From the NCBI RefSeq assembly GCF_018403225.1, contig NZ_BOSG01000001.1, forward strand, positions 3,224,001-3,288,000: DNA of 64,000 nt. The letters are read 5' to 3'. Position 1 is the first letter of the stretch. Each line of letters starts with the position of its first letter. This document shows, piece by piece, positions 43,248 to 53,119 of this stretch. This stretch comes from Paenibacillus sp. J23TS9. Its GTDB lineage: Bacteria; Bacillota; Bacilli; Paenibacillales; Paenibacillaceae. The notes under the pieces are model-generated. The model saw only the letters and a program-made list of their open reading frames with translations. It had not been told where the DNA came from and searched no databases. A program made the translations under genes and the position numbers.

Positions 43248-45188
43248 TTAGAAAATTACACGATTTACGATTTGCTCTTTCAGCATGGAAACCGCTTCGC
43301 TCAAAGGCATTGCCCCTAGATCTCCTTCACCGCGTTTGCGGATGGAAACGGAGCCCGCATTCATCTCATTTTCACCGATGATGAACATATACGGGATTTT
43401 CTCGAGCTGTCCTTCACGGATCTTGTAACCCAGTTTTTCGTTGCGAAGATCGGCCTCCACGGCAACACCGCTAAGCTGAAGCTGTTCTGCGACTTGCTTC
43501 GCATAGCTTTCAAAAGCGGTAGATACTGGAATCACTTTAACTTGCACCGGAGACAGCCAAACCGGAAGTGCACCCGCAAAATTCTCAAGCAGGAAGGCAG
43601 TGAAGCGTTCCATGGTGCCAAGGATACCGCGGTGAATGACAACCGGACGGTGCTTCTGACCATCATCGCCTACATATTCAAGCTCGAAGCGCTCAGGCAG
43701 CAGGAAGTCCAGCTGTACAGTCGACAAGGTCTCTTCCTTACCAAGTGCCGTACGGATCTGCACGTCAAGCTTCGGTCCGTAGAAGGCTGCTTCTCCTTCC
43801 GCTTCAAAGAACGGAATTCCCGTTTCCTCAACAACCTCACGCAGCATGCGCTGGGACATTTCCCACATTTCGTCGTTCGGGAAGTATTTCTCAGTATCCT
43901 CCGGATCACGATATGACAGGCGGAAACGGAAGTCATGAATGCCGAAATCCTCATATACCTTTGTGATCAGCTGGATCACGCGCAGGAACTCTTCCTTGAT
44001 TTGGTCCGGACGGCAGAAGATATGGGAATCGTTCAGCGTCATTGCGCGTACGCGGTGCAGACCGGTTAAAGCGCCCGACATTTCGTAACGGTGCTGCATG
44101 CCAAGCTCGGCGATACGGATCGGCAGATCGCGATAGCTGTGCATGGAGCTCTTATACACCATCATGTGATGCGGACAGTTCATCGGACGAAGCACGAGTT
44201 CTTCATTATCGAGCTCCATCTTAGGGAACATGTCCTCTTGATAGTGCTCCCAGTGACCAGAAGTTTTATACAGCTCCACGTTACCGAGTACAGGAGTATA
44301 CACATGCTGATAACCGAGGCTTTCTTCCAGATCCACAATATAACGTTCCAGCGTGCGGCGCAGCTTAGCGCCTTTTGGCAGCCACATCGGCAGGCCTTGT
44401 CCCACCAGCTGGGAGAAGGTGAAGATTTCGAGTTCCTTGCCTAGCTTACGGTGATCGCGTTTCTTGGCTTCTTCAAGCATATGAAGATGCTCATCGAGCT
44501 GAGCCTTTTTAGCAAAAGCCGTTCCGTAAATGCGCTGCAGCATTTTATTCTTGCTGTCTCCACGCCAGTATGCGCCGGCTACGTTCATCAGTTTGAATAC
44601 TTTGATTTTACCGGTGGAAGGCAGATGCGGTCCGCGGCAAAGGTCAAAGAACTCGCCCTGCTCATAAATAGTAATGATACTGTCTTCCGGCAGTGCATTG
44701 ATCAGTTCCAGCTTGTAAGGATCCCCGAGCTCACCGAATACATTCAGCGCTTCCTGGCGGCTGACTTCCTTGCGAACGATTGGCAGGTTCTCGCCTACGA
44801 TGCGTTCCATTTCCTTCTCGATCTTTTGCAGATCTTCCGGATTGAGTGGATGCTCAAGGTCCATATCGTAATAAAATCCGCCTTCAATGACCGGGCCTAC
44901 ACCAAGCTTCACTTCTTTGGCTCCAAACAGGCGTTTTACCGCTTGAGCCATTAAGTGCGCTGTGCTGTGACGCATCACTTCCAGACCTTCCTCCGAATCC
45001 AGCGTTACAATCTCAATCAGGGCTCCGTCTTTGAGCGTAGTGGACAAATCTACCACAATGCCGTCCAATTTGCCGGCAGCCGCATTCTTCTTCAGACCAC
45101 TGCTTATGGAAGCAGCCACATCCTCAATTGTACTTCCTTCTGCGTATTCCCGGACCGATCCGTCCGGAAGCTTGATACTTACTGACAC
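43248..45188 (-). CDS. thrS: Threonyl-tRNA synthetase
   Basis: 646 residues, standard architecture: N-terminal TGS domain (about 1-65), editing domain with [16 protein letters not shown] and the HxxxH zinc-type site, class II catalytic core (motif 2 [30 protein letters not shown]; motif 3 [17 protein letters not shown]), and C-terminal anticodon-binding domain ([14 protein letters not shown]). Charges tRNA-Thr. Preceded by a T-box leader, so expression rises when threonyl-tRNA is scarce. Confidence 0.97.
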   Translation of the reverse strand: MSVSIKLPDGSVREYAEGSTIEDVAASISSGLKKNAAAGKLDGIVVDLSTTLKDGALIEIVTLDSEEGLEVMRHSTAHLMAQAVKRLFGAKEVKLGVGPVIEGGFYYDMDLEHPLNPEDLQKIEKEMERIVGENLPIVRKEVSRQEALNVFGELGDPYKLELINALPEDSIITIYEQGEFFDLCRGPHLPSTGKIKVFKLMNVAGAYWRGDSKNKMLQRIYGTAFAKKAQLDEHLHMLEEAKKRDHRKLGKELEIFTFSQLVGQGLPMWLPKGAKLRRTLERYIVDLEESLGYQHVYTPVLGNVELYKTSGHWEHYQEDMFPKMELDNEELVLRPMNCPHHMMVYKSSMHSYRDLPIRIAELGMQHRYEMSGALTGLHRVRAMTLNDSHIFCRPDQIKEEFLRVIQLITKVYEDFGIHDFRFRLSYRDPEDTEKYFPNDEMWEMSQRMLREVVEETGIPFFEAEGEAAFYGPKLDVQIRTALGKEETLSTVQLDFLLPERFELEYVGDDGQKHRPVVIHRGILGTMERFTAFLLENFAGALPVWLSPVQVKVIPVSTAFESYAKQVAEQLQLSGVAVEADLRNEKLGYKIREGQLEKIPYMFIIGENEMNAGSVSIRKRGEGDLGAMPLSEAVSMLKEQIVNRVIF

Positions 45189-45249
45189 GTGAATTCCTCC
45201 TTAAATTTTCCAAACCACACTCGTATAGCATTTTCCAAAAAAAGCATAC

Positions 45250-45546
45250 AAAAAAACACTCATCCCTCATACATAGGGACGAGTGTTTGCACCCGTGGTT
45301 CCACCCAAATTTGATACATGCTTCGCCTAAAACCAGGAAAAAGAAGCAGCTATCCTTCATCAGCATCTCATAACGGAATGACCCGGCGGTTCATACTGGT
45401 AATCCACGAATGGAGAACGTTCCTAACCACAGCTACAAAGGGGTAGACCAAAGGCGGAATAACGTGAGGAAATTTCAGCCAGCGTTTCCTCTCTCTGCAC
45501 CGTCCATCTCTTGGGTCCATATCTTTGTCGAAGCTTTTATCGAATT
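45250..45546 (-). ncRNA. T-box riboswitch leader of thrS
   Basis: The antiterminator core GGGTGGAACCACGGG is at 45292-45306 (minus strand), followed by the terminator hairpin AACACTCATCCCT / AGGGACGAGTGTT and a T-run (45250-45287). The upstream 230 bases would hold Stems I-III. Uncharged tRNA-Thr should bind and favour antitermination (established T-box mechanism). I could not fix the specifier codon by eye; an ACC triplet is expected. Confidence 0.93.
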
Positions 45547-45553
45547 ATGAGTT

Positions 45554-45582
45554 ATTATAAGTCCCTGTTCATCCGCCGTCAA
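45554..45582 (-). promoter_or_regulatory. Sigma-A promoter of T-box-thrS
   Basis: Minus strand TTGACG, 17 bases, TATAAT, beginning three bases past the ytxC stop. Consistent with a transcript start near 45547. Confidence 0.85.
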
Positions 45583-45585
45583 GTT

Positions 45586-46488
45586 TTATATCTTCCCTGT
45601 TTCCCGGAAATAGGCGTGACAATCAGGGCAGTACCTGCATATCTCGATCCTTTGCTCAAAAATCTGGGTCAGCGTCCGGATCACCGTCATATGAGGCTCC
45701 CTGGTGTGGATTACGATTTTAGCCGGAGATACGGAAATCAAGGTTGTAACGACCGCATCCTCCATCTGCAAATCCTGCTGGTCCAGCCGTTCCACGATGA
45801 CGCCTTCATCATACCGGTATTCAAGTGGATTCAGATCTTCATCCAGCAGCAGCAAATCCTGTCCGCCCTTATGAATTACGTGCACAAGCGGAACCTGCGG
45901 CTGTTGAAAATATACGAAATACTTCAGCATCCCCACAAATTCCTCATACTGCCGGTCCATTAAAAATTCGTCCACCGCATATTCCACAATTTCTTTCAGC
46001 TCTTTGATATACTGCCTGGATCGGAAGGTGAGAAACCCATCGATATGCAGCAGCGGTCTTTCGGTCAAGCACTGCTTGACGCCCTGCATCAGCATGTCGA
46101 AGCGGCGGTTCCAGGACTCACTCAATTCCGGATCTCTCTCCAGAATCATCCTGCAGTGCTTCAGTATCTGCTCATGTTCCTCAGGCTCCGGGAAGTCAAA
46201 ATCCTCCTGCAGTATATGTTCAACCAGCTTCTGCTCTTTCTCCTGCAAAATGTACTCTGCCACCGTGTTGGCCGCAGTTTCGTATACCTGCTGTAGTTGG
46301 TTCCCCTTGAAAAAACGCGGATCATCCTCACGGCAGCTCCAAAGCATGATGCCCTCATGGACCGTGCAGCTGATGGCTAAAGATTTGTACTTTTTATGTA
46401 AAACCTGATTCGCTTTCGATACCATGCGGCTATATTGCTCCGCTTCCTGCGGAGTGGAGGTTTGGGCTGCAATGCTGAACAGTTCCAT
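45586..46488 (-). CDS. ytxC: Sporulation protein YtxC family
   Basis: 300 residues, cytoplasmic, with no membrane segment. Recognised as YtxC family from its body (DFDFPEPEEHEQILKHC, ERPLLHIDGFLTFR, YIKELKEIVEYAVDEFLMDRQYEEFVGMLKYF) and by synteny: in B. subtilis ytxC also precedes thrS. The C-terminal end carries CRYCPDCHAYF, a possible metal site. Function is not established. ATG at 46488 follows AAGGAGTG by six bases; the longer in-frame start has none. Confidence 0.85.
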   Translation of the reverse strand: MELFSIAAQTSTPQEAEQYSRMVSKANQVLHKKYKSLAISCTVHEGIMLWSCREDDPRFFKGNQLQQVYETAANTVAEYILQEKEQKLVEHILQEDFDFPEPEEHEQILKHCRMILERDPELSESWNRRFDMLMQGVKQCLTERPLLHIDGFLTFRSRQYIKELKEIVEYAVDEFLMDRQYEEFVGMLKYFVYFQQPQVPLVHVIHKGGQDLLLLDEDLNPLEYRYDEGVIVERLDQQDLQMEDAVVTTLISVSPAKIVIHTREPHMTVIRTLTQIFEQRIEICRYCPDCHAYFRETGKI

Positions 46489-46633
46489 GGAGTTCACTCC
46501 TTTCAAAATCCTTCTTACAAAGTATATGTCTATGCAGGGGGGATATACGGGAGTGATCAATGGAAAACAGACTAACATTTCTCAGGTTGAATCGACATGT
46601 TGTACATGACAGATACAGAAATAAGATGGGTTA

Positions 46634-46663
46634 AAAAAATCCCGCTTCAGCAGAAGCGGGATT
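46634..46663 (-). terminator. Terminator of mqnC
   Basis: Minus strand AATCCCGCTTC, TGCT, GAAGCGGGATT then a T-run. Confidence 0.93.
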
Positions 46664-46690
46664 GTAAAAACGGAGTATTAAAATAATGGA

Positions 46691-47824
46691 TTAGTTCTGC
46701 ATGACAAAATCGCGTTCAATCTCAGTTCCCTCTTCGAACACCTTCAAAATGTCGTAGCGGGTATTACGCTGTGCCGGAATTTTGCCTGCTTCGCGGATTA
46801 ATTGCAGAATTGAAGCGATATTGACTTTATGCACCGCGCCTGCGGAAGAAACAACATTCTCCTCCATCATCGTGCTGCCGAAGTCGTTACAGCCGTAGCT
46901 GAGCGACAATTTGCCGACTTCAGGTCCCATCGTTACCCAAGAGGATTGAAGATTCGGAACATTATCGAGCACAAGGCGGCCAATCGCGACCGTTTTCAGA
47001 TAAGCTTCCGGTGTTTCACGCTCACGCTTCAGGCTCGTATTGTCCGGCTGGAACGTAAACGGAATGAAGGCAAGGAAACCTTTAGAGTCATAGCCGTTAG
47101 CCACGCACTCATCCTGCGCCTCACGGACACGCAGCATATGCAGGGCACGCTCTTCCATCGATTCACCAAAGCCGATAACCATCGTTGCGGTTGTATTCAT
47201 GCCGACTTTATGAGCCATCTGCATGACATCCATCCAATCGCGCCAGGTGCCTTTATGACGGCTGATTTTTTTACGAATGCGGTCATCCAGAATCTCGGCT
47301 CCTCCGCCAGGCAGCGAATCAAGACCCGCAGCTTTAAGCTCTCTCATAACCTCTTCCAAAGGGAGCCCGGATACTTCCTGCATTTTGCGAATTTCCGCCG
47401 GAGAGAAGGAGTGCATAGTAATATTCGGGAACCGCTGCTTGATACCACGAAGCAGATCCGTGTAATAACTGAATGGCAGGTCCGGATTCGTACCGCCCTG
47501 CATCAGGATTTCGGTTCCGTCTACATCCTCGGTTTCCTTGATTTTCTGAAAGATAACCTCGTCGTTCAGCAGGTACCCTTCGTTATGCCCCGGTCTGCGG
47601 TAAAATGCACAAAAGGTGCAAAAGGTATCGCATACGTTTGTATAGTTGACATTCCGTCCAATCACAAATGTTGTAATCGGATCCGGATGTTTTCTTTTCA
47701 TCATGATATCGGCGGCATGGCCCATTTTTTCAATTTCGTCACTCTCAAACAGGGTCACGCTGTCTTCCAAATTCAGACGTTCACCCCGCAGCGCTTTGTC
47801 CAAGATCTGATTTACTGTGCTCAT
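46691..47824 (-). CDS. mqnC: Cyclic dehypoxanthine futalosine synthase (radical SAM)
   Basis: 377 residues. Radical SAM cluster motif CxxxCxxC at C65, C69, C72 (NVCDTFCTFC), followed by FYRRPGHNEGY, ILMQGGTNPDLPFSYY and AAGLDSLPGGGAEIL, all typical of MqnC. It cyclises dehypoxanthine futalosine in the alternative (futalosine) menaquinone pathway. The other mqn genes are not in the window. ATG at 47824 follows AAGGAGG by nine bases. Monocistronic. Confidence 0.92.
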   Translation of the reverse strand: MSTVNQILDKALRGERLNLEDSVTLFESDEIEKMGHAADIMMKRKHPDPITTFVIGRNVNYTNVCDTFCTFCAFYRRPGHNEGYLLNDEVIFQKIKETEDVDGTEILMQGGTNPDLPFSYYTDLLRGIKQRFPNITMHSFSPAEIRKMQEVSGLPLEEVMRELKAAGLDSLPGGGAEILDDRIRKKISRHKGTWRDWMDVMQMAHKVGMNTTATMVIGFGESMEERALHMLRVREAQDECVANGYDSKGFLAFIPFTFQPDNTSLKRERETPEAYLKTVAIGRLVLDNVPNLQSSWVTMGPEVGKLSLSYGCNDFGSTMMEENVVSSAGAVHKVNIASILQLIREAGKIPAQRNTRYDILKVFEEGTEIERDFVMQN

Positions 47825-48011
47825 CTCCGGCAGCCTCCTTATCATATGGCAATTTTAAAAATTATATAGAACTTATTTCCTTAAACCATCCATACCATCT
47901 TATCATAATTTCCCTATGAGAAAAACTTCACTTTCTTTTTTCTCTTTTCTATTTTAGCTTAAATCCCGTCAGTCCAAGGATGTTCTATCCTCTTTTTCAC
48001 AAAATAGACAC

Positions 48012-48043
48012 AAAAAGAGAGCCCGCAAGAAAGCGGTGCTCTC
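48012..48043 (-). terminator. Terminator of the met operon
   Basis: Minus strand GAGAGCACCGC / GCGGGCTCTC then TTTTTG, nine bases past the metC stop. Confidence 0.88.
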
Positions 48044-48051
48044 AACATTCA

Positions 48052-49230
48052 TTACCCTTGCAAAGCCTGATCCAGATCTGCGATCAAATCATCGATATCT
48101 TCAAGTCCAACGGAGAAGCGAAGCAAACCGTCCGTAATGCCGCGTTCAAGTCGAACCTCGGCAGGCATCGCTGCATGGGACATCATGGCTGGATAAGAAA
48201 GAATGCTCTCCACCGCACCCAAACTCACAGCCACGAGCGGAATGCTTACCTTATTCAGCACCTGTTTGGCGCGTTCGCCGGAGCCTACGTCGAAGGATAC
48301 GACAGCTCCATAACCGGTAGACTGCTTTTCATGAACCTCACGGCCAGGATGATCCAGCAGACCAGGATAGTACACGTGATCAATGTCCGGGCGTCCCTTC
48401 AGCCAAGCAGCCAGTACAGCCGCACTTTGCTCACTATGGTTCATTCGTGCCTGCAAAGTTTTCATTCCCCGCATGAGCAGCCAGGAATCCTGCACTCCCA
48501 GCACAGTGCCCAGTCCATTCTGAAGCTGCTTGAGCTGTGTGCCAATGGAGTGAGTCCGCGCTACGGCCAGTCCTGCCAGCACATCACTGTGTCCCCCCAG
48601 AAACTTGGTGGCACTATGCAGCACAATATCAACCCCAAGCTCAATCGGCCGTTGGTAATATGGCGTCATAAACGTGTTATCCAGCATCGTCAGGAGATCA
48701 TGCTCCTGTGCCCAGGAGGTAACCGCCGCAATGTCGGTAATTTTCAGGGTAGGATTCGATGGTGTTTCCATATAAACAGCCTTGGTATTTGGCTTCAAAG
48801 CTGCCTTAACCTGATCCAGATCCGTCATATCCACAAAGGTGCTTTCAATGCCAAGACGGCTCAGAATGCTGGTGAGCAAACGATATGTACCGCCGTATAC
48901 ATCTTCCGTCACAATCATATGGTCGCCTGCGGACAGCATCATGAAAGTGCTGGAGATGGCGGCCATGCCGGAGGAATAGGCAAACCCGCGAACTCCGCCT
49001 TCGAGCAGAGCGATGTAATCCTCAAGCACCTGGCGCGTCGGGTTGCCGGAACGGCTGTAGTCATGAACCGGAGGATTGAAAACATCCTCATGGTGAAAGG
49101 TTGAAGCCTGGTAGATCGGTACGCTTGATGCTCCGGTGGTGCTATCAATTTCGGAACCAAAATGCAAAAGCTTGGTTGCAAACTTTAATTTATTTTCATG
49201 GCTGTTTTGCTCTTTACCGTTATCACTCAT
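48052..49230 (-). CDS. metC: Cystathionine beta-lyase (MetC type)
   Basis: 392-residue Cys/Met-metabolism PLP enzyme. Marks: SVPIYQASTF, YSRSGNPTRQVLEDYIALLEGG, VYGGTYRLL, ETPSNPTLKITDI, cofactor lysine in LHSATKFLGGHSDV. It converts cystathionine to homocysteine; assignment as MetC rests on order after metI as in B. subtilis, since the two paralogues are close. ATG at 49230 follows GGGGGAAAG; overlaps metI by eight bases. Confidence 0.88.
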   Translation of the reverse strand: MSDNGKEQNSHENKLKFATKLLHFGSEIDSTTGASSVPIYQASTFHHEDVFNPPVHDYSRSGNPTRQVLEDYIALLEGGVRGFAYSSGMAAISSTFMMLSAGDHMIVTEDVYGGTYRLLTSILSRLGIESTFVDMTDLDQVKAALKPNTKAVYMETPSNPTLKITDIAAVTSWAQEHDLLTMLDNTFMTPYYQRPIELGVDIVLHSATKFLGGHSDVLAGLAVARTHSIGTQLKQLQNGLGTVLGVQDSWLLMRGMKTLQARMNHSEQSAAVLAAWLKGRPDIDHVYYPGLLDHPGREVHEKQSTGYGAVVSFDVGSGERAKQVLNKVSIPLVAVSLGAVESILSYPAMMSHAAMPAEVRLERGITDGLLRFSVGLEDIDDLIADLDQALQG

Positions 49231-50410
49231 GATGCTTTCCCCCTTCAATTTCCTCTATGGCAGCGTCCAGCGCCCCTCCGAGATCTGCAATCAAATCATC
49301 GATATGTTCAATACCGACCGAGAATCGCAGCAGTCTGTCGTCCACGCCTACCGCTTTACGAATTTCTTCTGGAATATCCGCATGGGTTTGAACAGCCGGA
49401 TAGGTCATCAGAGATTCCACTCCACCCAGACTTTCGGCAAATGCGATCAGCTGAATGTGGCGGAGAATGGGCTCCACATAGCTGGCATCCTTCACTTTAA
49501 AGGAGAAAATTCCCGTATTCCCGCTGGACTGCCTGTTTTGAATATCATGCCCCGGGTGATCCGGGAAAGCCGGATGAAACACTTCGTCAACTGCAGGATG
49601 TGTCTTCAGGAATTCAGCAATCACCTTGGCGTTACTCTCATGCCGCTCCATCCGCAGCGCAAGGGTCTTCATCCCTCTCATCAGCTGATAAGAATCACTG
49701 GCTCCCAGTACAGCGCCGATAGAGTTATGCAGAAAGAACATTTCTTCCGACAGCTCTTTACCTTTGGTCACAATCAGACCTGCCAGCACATCATTGTGCC
49801 CGCCCAAATACTTGGTTGCGCTATGGATGACAATGTCGGCTCCAAGCTCGATCGGACGCTGGAAGAACGGCGTAAGCAGCGTGTTGTCCACAATGGTCAG
49901 CAGCTGATGTCGCTTGGCCCAGGCTGCAACCTTTTCGATATCCGTGATCATCATCAATGGATTCGTTGGGGTCTCAATAAATACTGCCTTCGTTTCCGGA
50001 CGTCTGCATTTCTCGAGTTCATCCAGGCTATTCGTATCGATGTATGTCGCAGCAACACCGAATTTTGAAAAGATTCTTTCGAGCATGCGGTATGTACCAC
50101 CATACAAATCCAGGGATACTATCAGATGGTCACCTTGCCCGAACAATGAAAAGATGGTTTGCAGCGCCGCCATACCGGAGCTGCACGCAAAACCGGCGTC
50201 TCCAGATTCCAGCTGCGCAGAAGCATCTTCCAGAACTTTACGGGTCGGGCTCTTCGTTCTTGCATAATCAAACCCCGTGCTTTGACCAAGCTTGGGATGA
50301 CGGAACGCTGTCGCCTGATAAATCGGAAAATTCACTGCTCCAGTCGCCGGATCTTCGAGCGAGCCAATCTGTGCAAGTCTACTTTCAATGTTTAATGGTT
50401 TCTTCTCCAT
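49223..50410 (-). CDS. metI: Cystathionine gamma-synthase/O-acetylhomoserine thiolyase (MetI type)
   Basis: 395-residue paralogue of MetC from the same PLP family: NFPIYQATAFRHPKLGQ, FDYARTKSPTRKVLEDASAQLESG, LYGGTYRMLERIF, ETPTNPLMMITDI, lysine in IHSATKYLGGHNDV. It joins O-acetylhomoserine to cysteine (or sulfide). Partner MetA upstream appears to make O-acetylhomoserine. ATG at 50410 follows GGGGGAG by six bases. Middle gene of the metA-metI-metC operon; 39 bases after metA. Confidence 0.88.
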   Translation of the reverse strand: MEKKPLNIESRLAQIGSLEDPATGAVNFPIYQATAFRHPKLGQSTGFDYARTKSPTRKVLEDASAQLESGDAGFACSSGMAALQTIFSLFGQGDHLIVSLDLYGGTYRMLERIFSKFGVAATYIDTNSLDELEKCRRPETKAVFIETPTNPLMMITDIEKVAAWAKRHQLLTIVDNTLLTPFFQRPIELGADIVIHSATKYLGGHNDVLAGLIVTKGKELSEEMFFLHNSIGAVLGASDSYQLMRGMKTLALRMERHESNAKVIAEFLKTHPAVDEVFHPAFPDHPGHDIQNRQSSGNTGIFSFKVKDASYVEPILRHIQLIAFAESLGGVESLMTYPAVQTHADIPEEIRKAVGVDDRLLRFSVGIEHIDDLIADLGGALDAAIEEIEGGKHHE

Positions 50411-50449
50411 AAAGGTCTCCCCCATATTCTCTTTTAATGGATGCTTTGA

Positions 50450-51385
50450 TCAGATCTGCGGCCAAACTTCTGCAGCCTCTTCAATGTCATAAGGTGTTTC
50501 CTGATATACATAGTAATTCAGCCAATTAGAGAATAATAAGTTTGCATGGGCCCGCCATACCGTAGGAGGAATCCTAGTCGGATCATCATTCGGGTAATAA
50601 TGCTTAGGAATTTCCATCTCCATGCCCTTGGCAATATCGCGTTCATACTCCCATTTCAGGGAATACGGATCATATTCTGAATGGCCCGTCACGAAAATCT
50701 GTTTGCCGTCTTTGGTAGCCACCAGATAAATTCCTGCTTCCTCGGATTCCGACAAAATTTCCAGCTCATCAATGATCTCGATGTCCTCGCGCCGTACTTC
50801 TGTATGACGGGACTGGGGTACATAAAAGACTTCATCAAATCCGCGCAAAAGCTTGACGTTTTGCTGATTAGTCGTGTGTGGAAATACGCCGAAGCATTTT
50901 TTCGCCAGATCCCATTTCGGAACACCAAAATGATGATACAATCCTGCCTGCGAGGCCCAACAGATATGCAGCGTCGAGGTGACATTGGTTTTGGACCAAT
51001 CCATAATTTCCTGAAGCTCATCCCAGTAATTCACATCTTCAAAATCCATCTGCTCCACGGGAGCACCGGTAATAATCATGCCGTCAAAACGGCGGTGGCG
51101 CACCTCGTCAAACGTCTTATAAAAAGCCTCAAGATGCTCCTGAGAGGTATTTTTGGATGTATGCGAGCTTGGATGCAGCAGCGTGATCTCGACCTGTAGC
51201 GGTGAGTTGCCCAGAAGGCGCAGCAGCTGCGTTTCGGTCGTTTCCTTGGTCGGCATAATGTTCAGGATCGCGATCCGCAGGGGACGGATATCTTGATGGT
51301 AAGCCTTGCTGTCATCCATCACGAAAATATTTTCTCCGCTTAGAATCTCTTTGGCCGGCAGGGTATCCGGAATTTTAATCGGCAT
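50450..51385 (-). CDS. metA: Homoserine O-acetyltransferase, MetA family
   Basis: 311 residues. Catalytic C142 in [10 protein letters not shown], and the His/Glu of [11 protein letters not shown]. Residue 111 is Glu ([14 protein letters not shown]); studies of Bacillus MetA showed that Glu here gives acetyl-CoA preference while Gly gives succinyl-CoA, so this enzyme most likely makes O-acetylhomoserine. First gene of the methionine operon behind a SAM riboswitch. Confidence 0.94.
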   Translation of the reverse strand: MPIKIPDTLPAKEILSGENIFVMDDSKAYHQDIRPLRIAILNIMPTKETTETQLLRLLGNSPLQVEITLLHPSSHTSKNTSQEHLEAFYKTFDEVRHRRFDGMIITGAPVEQMDFEDVNYWDELQEIMDWSKTNVTSTLHICWASQAGLYHHFGVPKWDLAKKCFGVFPHTTNQQNVKLLRGFDEVFYVPQSRHTEVRREDIEIIDELEILSESEEAGIYLVATKDGKQIFVTGHSEYDPYSLKWEYERDIAKGMEMEIPKHYYPNDDPTRIPPTVWRAHANLLFSNWLNYYVYQETPYDIEEAAEVWPQI

Positions 51386-51445
51386 GATTCAACACTCCTT
51401 TTTTGTTAAGGTGGCGAAAATCATTCGGGGAGCAAGGTGTATATA

Positions 51446-51626
51446 ACAAAAAATGACCTTCTCATTGCATAGAGAAAGGTCATCACGTTAATTCATACGC
51501 CTCTCTCATCTGTCAGGAAACAGCTGCTAGCTGCATCATGTTCCTGCAAGAATTAGCACCGTGCGTAACATACGCCGGTTGCCGGGTTTCATCGGGCTAG
51601 TCCCTCCACCTGCTCTTGATAAGATT
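51446..51626 (-). ncRNA. SAM-I (S-box) riboswitch of metA-metI-metC
   Basis: The aptamer (about 51496-51626, minus strand) begins CTTATCAAGAGCAGGTGGAG, then GGACTAGCCCGATGAAACCC and GGCAACC, later GGTGCTAAT, and closes with GATGAGAGAGG. The expression platform is a terminator hairpin ATGACCTTTCTC / GAGAAGGTCAT with a T-run at 51446-51483. High S-adenosylmethionine should cause termination (established mechanism). Confidence 0.96.
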
Positions 51627-51791
51627 TCGCAATATTAAATTTTGATTTAAATATGGATCATGTTCCTTACTTTAATTCATTATCCTATCCTTCGTCAAGA
51701 TGCTCACGGTCAGACCTTAAATTTTTTCTTCACCTATTTCCAGCCTTTGTCATACGCTGTAAGCGGGATCGCCGGGCGAGCCATTTTCTTC

Positions 51792-51820
51792 TTGAAAGGT
51801 CCATGGCCCGGCGTTATACT
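51792..51820 (+). promoter_or_regulatory. Sigma-A promoter of corA
   Basis: TTGAAA, 17 bases, TATACT. Gives a transcript start near 51827 and a 5' leader of about 250 bases before corA. The stretch 51627-51791 between this and the SAM riboswitch shows no gene. Confidence 0.75.
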
Positions 51821-51861
51821 AGACAAGTGTTTAAACCTATATGACAGAGGTGACATGTAAG

Positions 51862-51978
51862 ATGGAAGGCGACCCGAGCCCGAAGCTGAATGCAAATGAA
51901 CACAACTGCATAGAACTGATATCAGCTTGCCGGCATAGGGAAGTTTTCGTTGCTTTTGTCAATGTACTCCTTCTCTAA
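51862..51978 (+). CDS. Possible 38-codon leader peptide upstream of corA
   Basis: ATG with GAGGTGA eight bases upstream, 35 bases into the predicted corA transcript. The product starts hydrophilic (MEGDPSPKLNANEHN) and ends hydrophobic (VFVAFVNVLLL). The region can form competing helices: ATCAGC-TTGCCGG (51921-51933) with CCGGTAATGCTGAT (51993-52006), or GCCGGCATAG with CTATTTCCGGC (51983-51993). This arrangement is like attenuating leader peptides of magnesium transporter genes, but I know of no described case for this leader. Might be chance. Confidence 0.4.
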   Translation: MEGDPSPKLNANEHNCIELISACRHREVFVAFVNVLLL

Positions 51979-52077
51979 CCCTCTATTTCCGGCCGGTAAT
52001 GCTGATTTCTTTCCTGTGCTCTAAACAAGCGTTTCCCTGATCATGCATCGCGTGAGGGGATGGAGGAGTGAAATCAT

Positions 52078-53013
52078 ATGAAAATCCGGTTGGTGAACGA
52101 CGGCGTTTTCAGCCCGATCGACGACATTCAAACCGCACTAACAGCCCCACCCGCAGGATTCTACTGGATCGATGCGGATGTTGACGACCTTACCCTATTG
52201 CAGCCTTTGTTTTCCCTGCATGATTTGGCGGTGGAAGACTGTCTGAGTGAGGAAGAACAGCGTCCCAAGATCGAAATTTACGAAAGCCACTATTTTATCG
52301 TTGTAAGCTCTATACGTTTTGATGACGAGGAAATTTTCATGCGTGCACTCAACGTCTTTTTGGGCCGCCATTTTATCATTACGGTGACCAAGCAAAAGAT
52401 TAATGAGCTGCGCTCTCTTAAGCCGATTTTATGGGAACAGGAAGTCAGCACACCGGACCGCTTTTTATATCTGCTGATTGACTTGGTTGTGGACAATTAC
52501 TTTACAGTCGGCGACCGGATCGAGGCCAAGATTGAGAAGCTGGAAGAAGACATCCTGATGCATACGAAAAAATCCCATCTGAATGAAATCATCGGTTTGC
52601 GCAGCGAGATTTTATGGCTGAAAAAGGTATTGGTCCCTCAGAAGGAAGTCATCAATACTCTGAATAAAAGAGATCTCCGGCTGATTGATGATCAGCTGCA
52701 AAAATATTTCAGCGACATTTACGAAAATGCCGTGAAGATTTCCGAAAACTTTGACACATTCCGCGATCTGATGGGTAACCTTCGTGAGGCCTACCAATCC
52801 AGTATCGCCAATCGTGCCAACGAAATCATGCGTGTTTTTACTGCCATTACGACGATATTCATGCCGTTGACCGTTATTACCGGGATTTACGGGATGAACT
52901 TTGATTATATACCTGAAATACATTGGAAGTACGGCTATTACTCCATCATCGGCGTCATGGTTTTGCTTGGCATCAGCATGGTGCTCATATTCCGGAAAAA
53001 GGACTGGATCTGA
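52078..53013 (+). CDS. corA: Magnesium/cobalt transporter CorA
   Basis: 311 residues. Large N-terminal cytoplasmic domain with long helices, then two C-terminal membrane helices; the signature YGMN (GMN at 272-274) follows the first helix (IFMPLTVITGIYGMNF), and the end is basic (FRKKDWI). Forms a pentameric channel for Mg2+ and other divalent ions. ATG at 52078 follows GGAGG (GGATGGAGGAGTGAA) by a normal gap. Its long leader may be regulatory. Confidence 0.95.
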   Translation: MKIRLVNDGVFSPIDDIQTALTAPPAGFYWIDADVDDLTLLQPLFSLHDLAVEDCLSEEEQRPKIEIYESHYFIVVSSIRFDDEEIFMRALNVFLGRHFIITVTKQKINELRSLKPILWEQEVSTPDRFLYLLIDLVVDNYFTVGDRIEAKIEKLEEDILMHTKKSHLNEIIGLRSEILWLKKVLVPQKEVINTLNKRDLRLIDDQLQKYFSDIYENAVKISENFDTFRDLMGNLREAYQSSIANRANEIMRVFTAITTIFMPLTVITGIYGMNFDYIPEIHWKYGYYSIIGVMVLLGISMVLIFRKKDWI

Positions 53014-53038
53014 AAGAATTCGGATTCCCACGTACAAA

Positions 53039-53086
53039 GGACGAAGTTATGCTTTTAACAATAAAAGCTACTTCGTCCTTTTTGCG
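53039..53086 (+). terminator. Terminator of corA
   Basis: Stem GGACGAAGT...GCTTTT / AAAAGC...ACTTCGTCC followed by TTTTTG. Confidence 0.9.
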
Positions 53087-53119
53087 TTTCCAAGATGCCT
53101 CGACTCCAGCCGCTCCTGA

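Noticed and set aside
46829..47869. 346-codon plus-strand frame opposite mqnC (and a similar 374-codon frame opposite metC)
   Set aside because: Antisense shadows of well-identified genes with conserved catalytic motifs on the minus strand.
51653..51844. 63-codon plus-strand frame before the corA promoter
   Set aside because: No ribosome site, it runs through the corA promoter, and its composition is unlike its neighbours.
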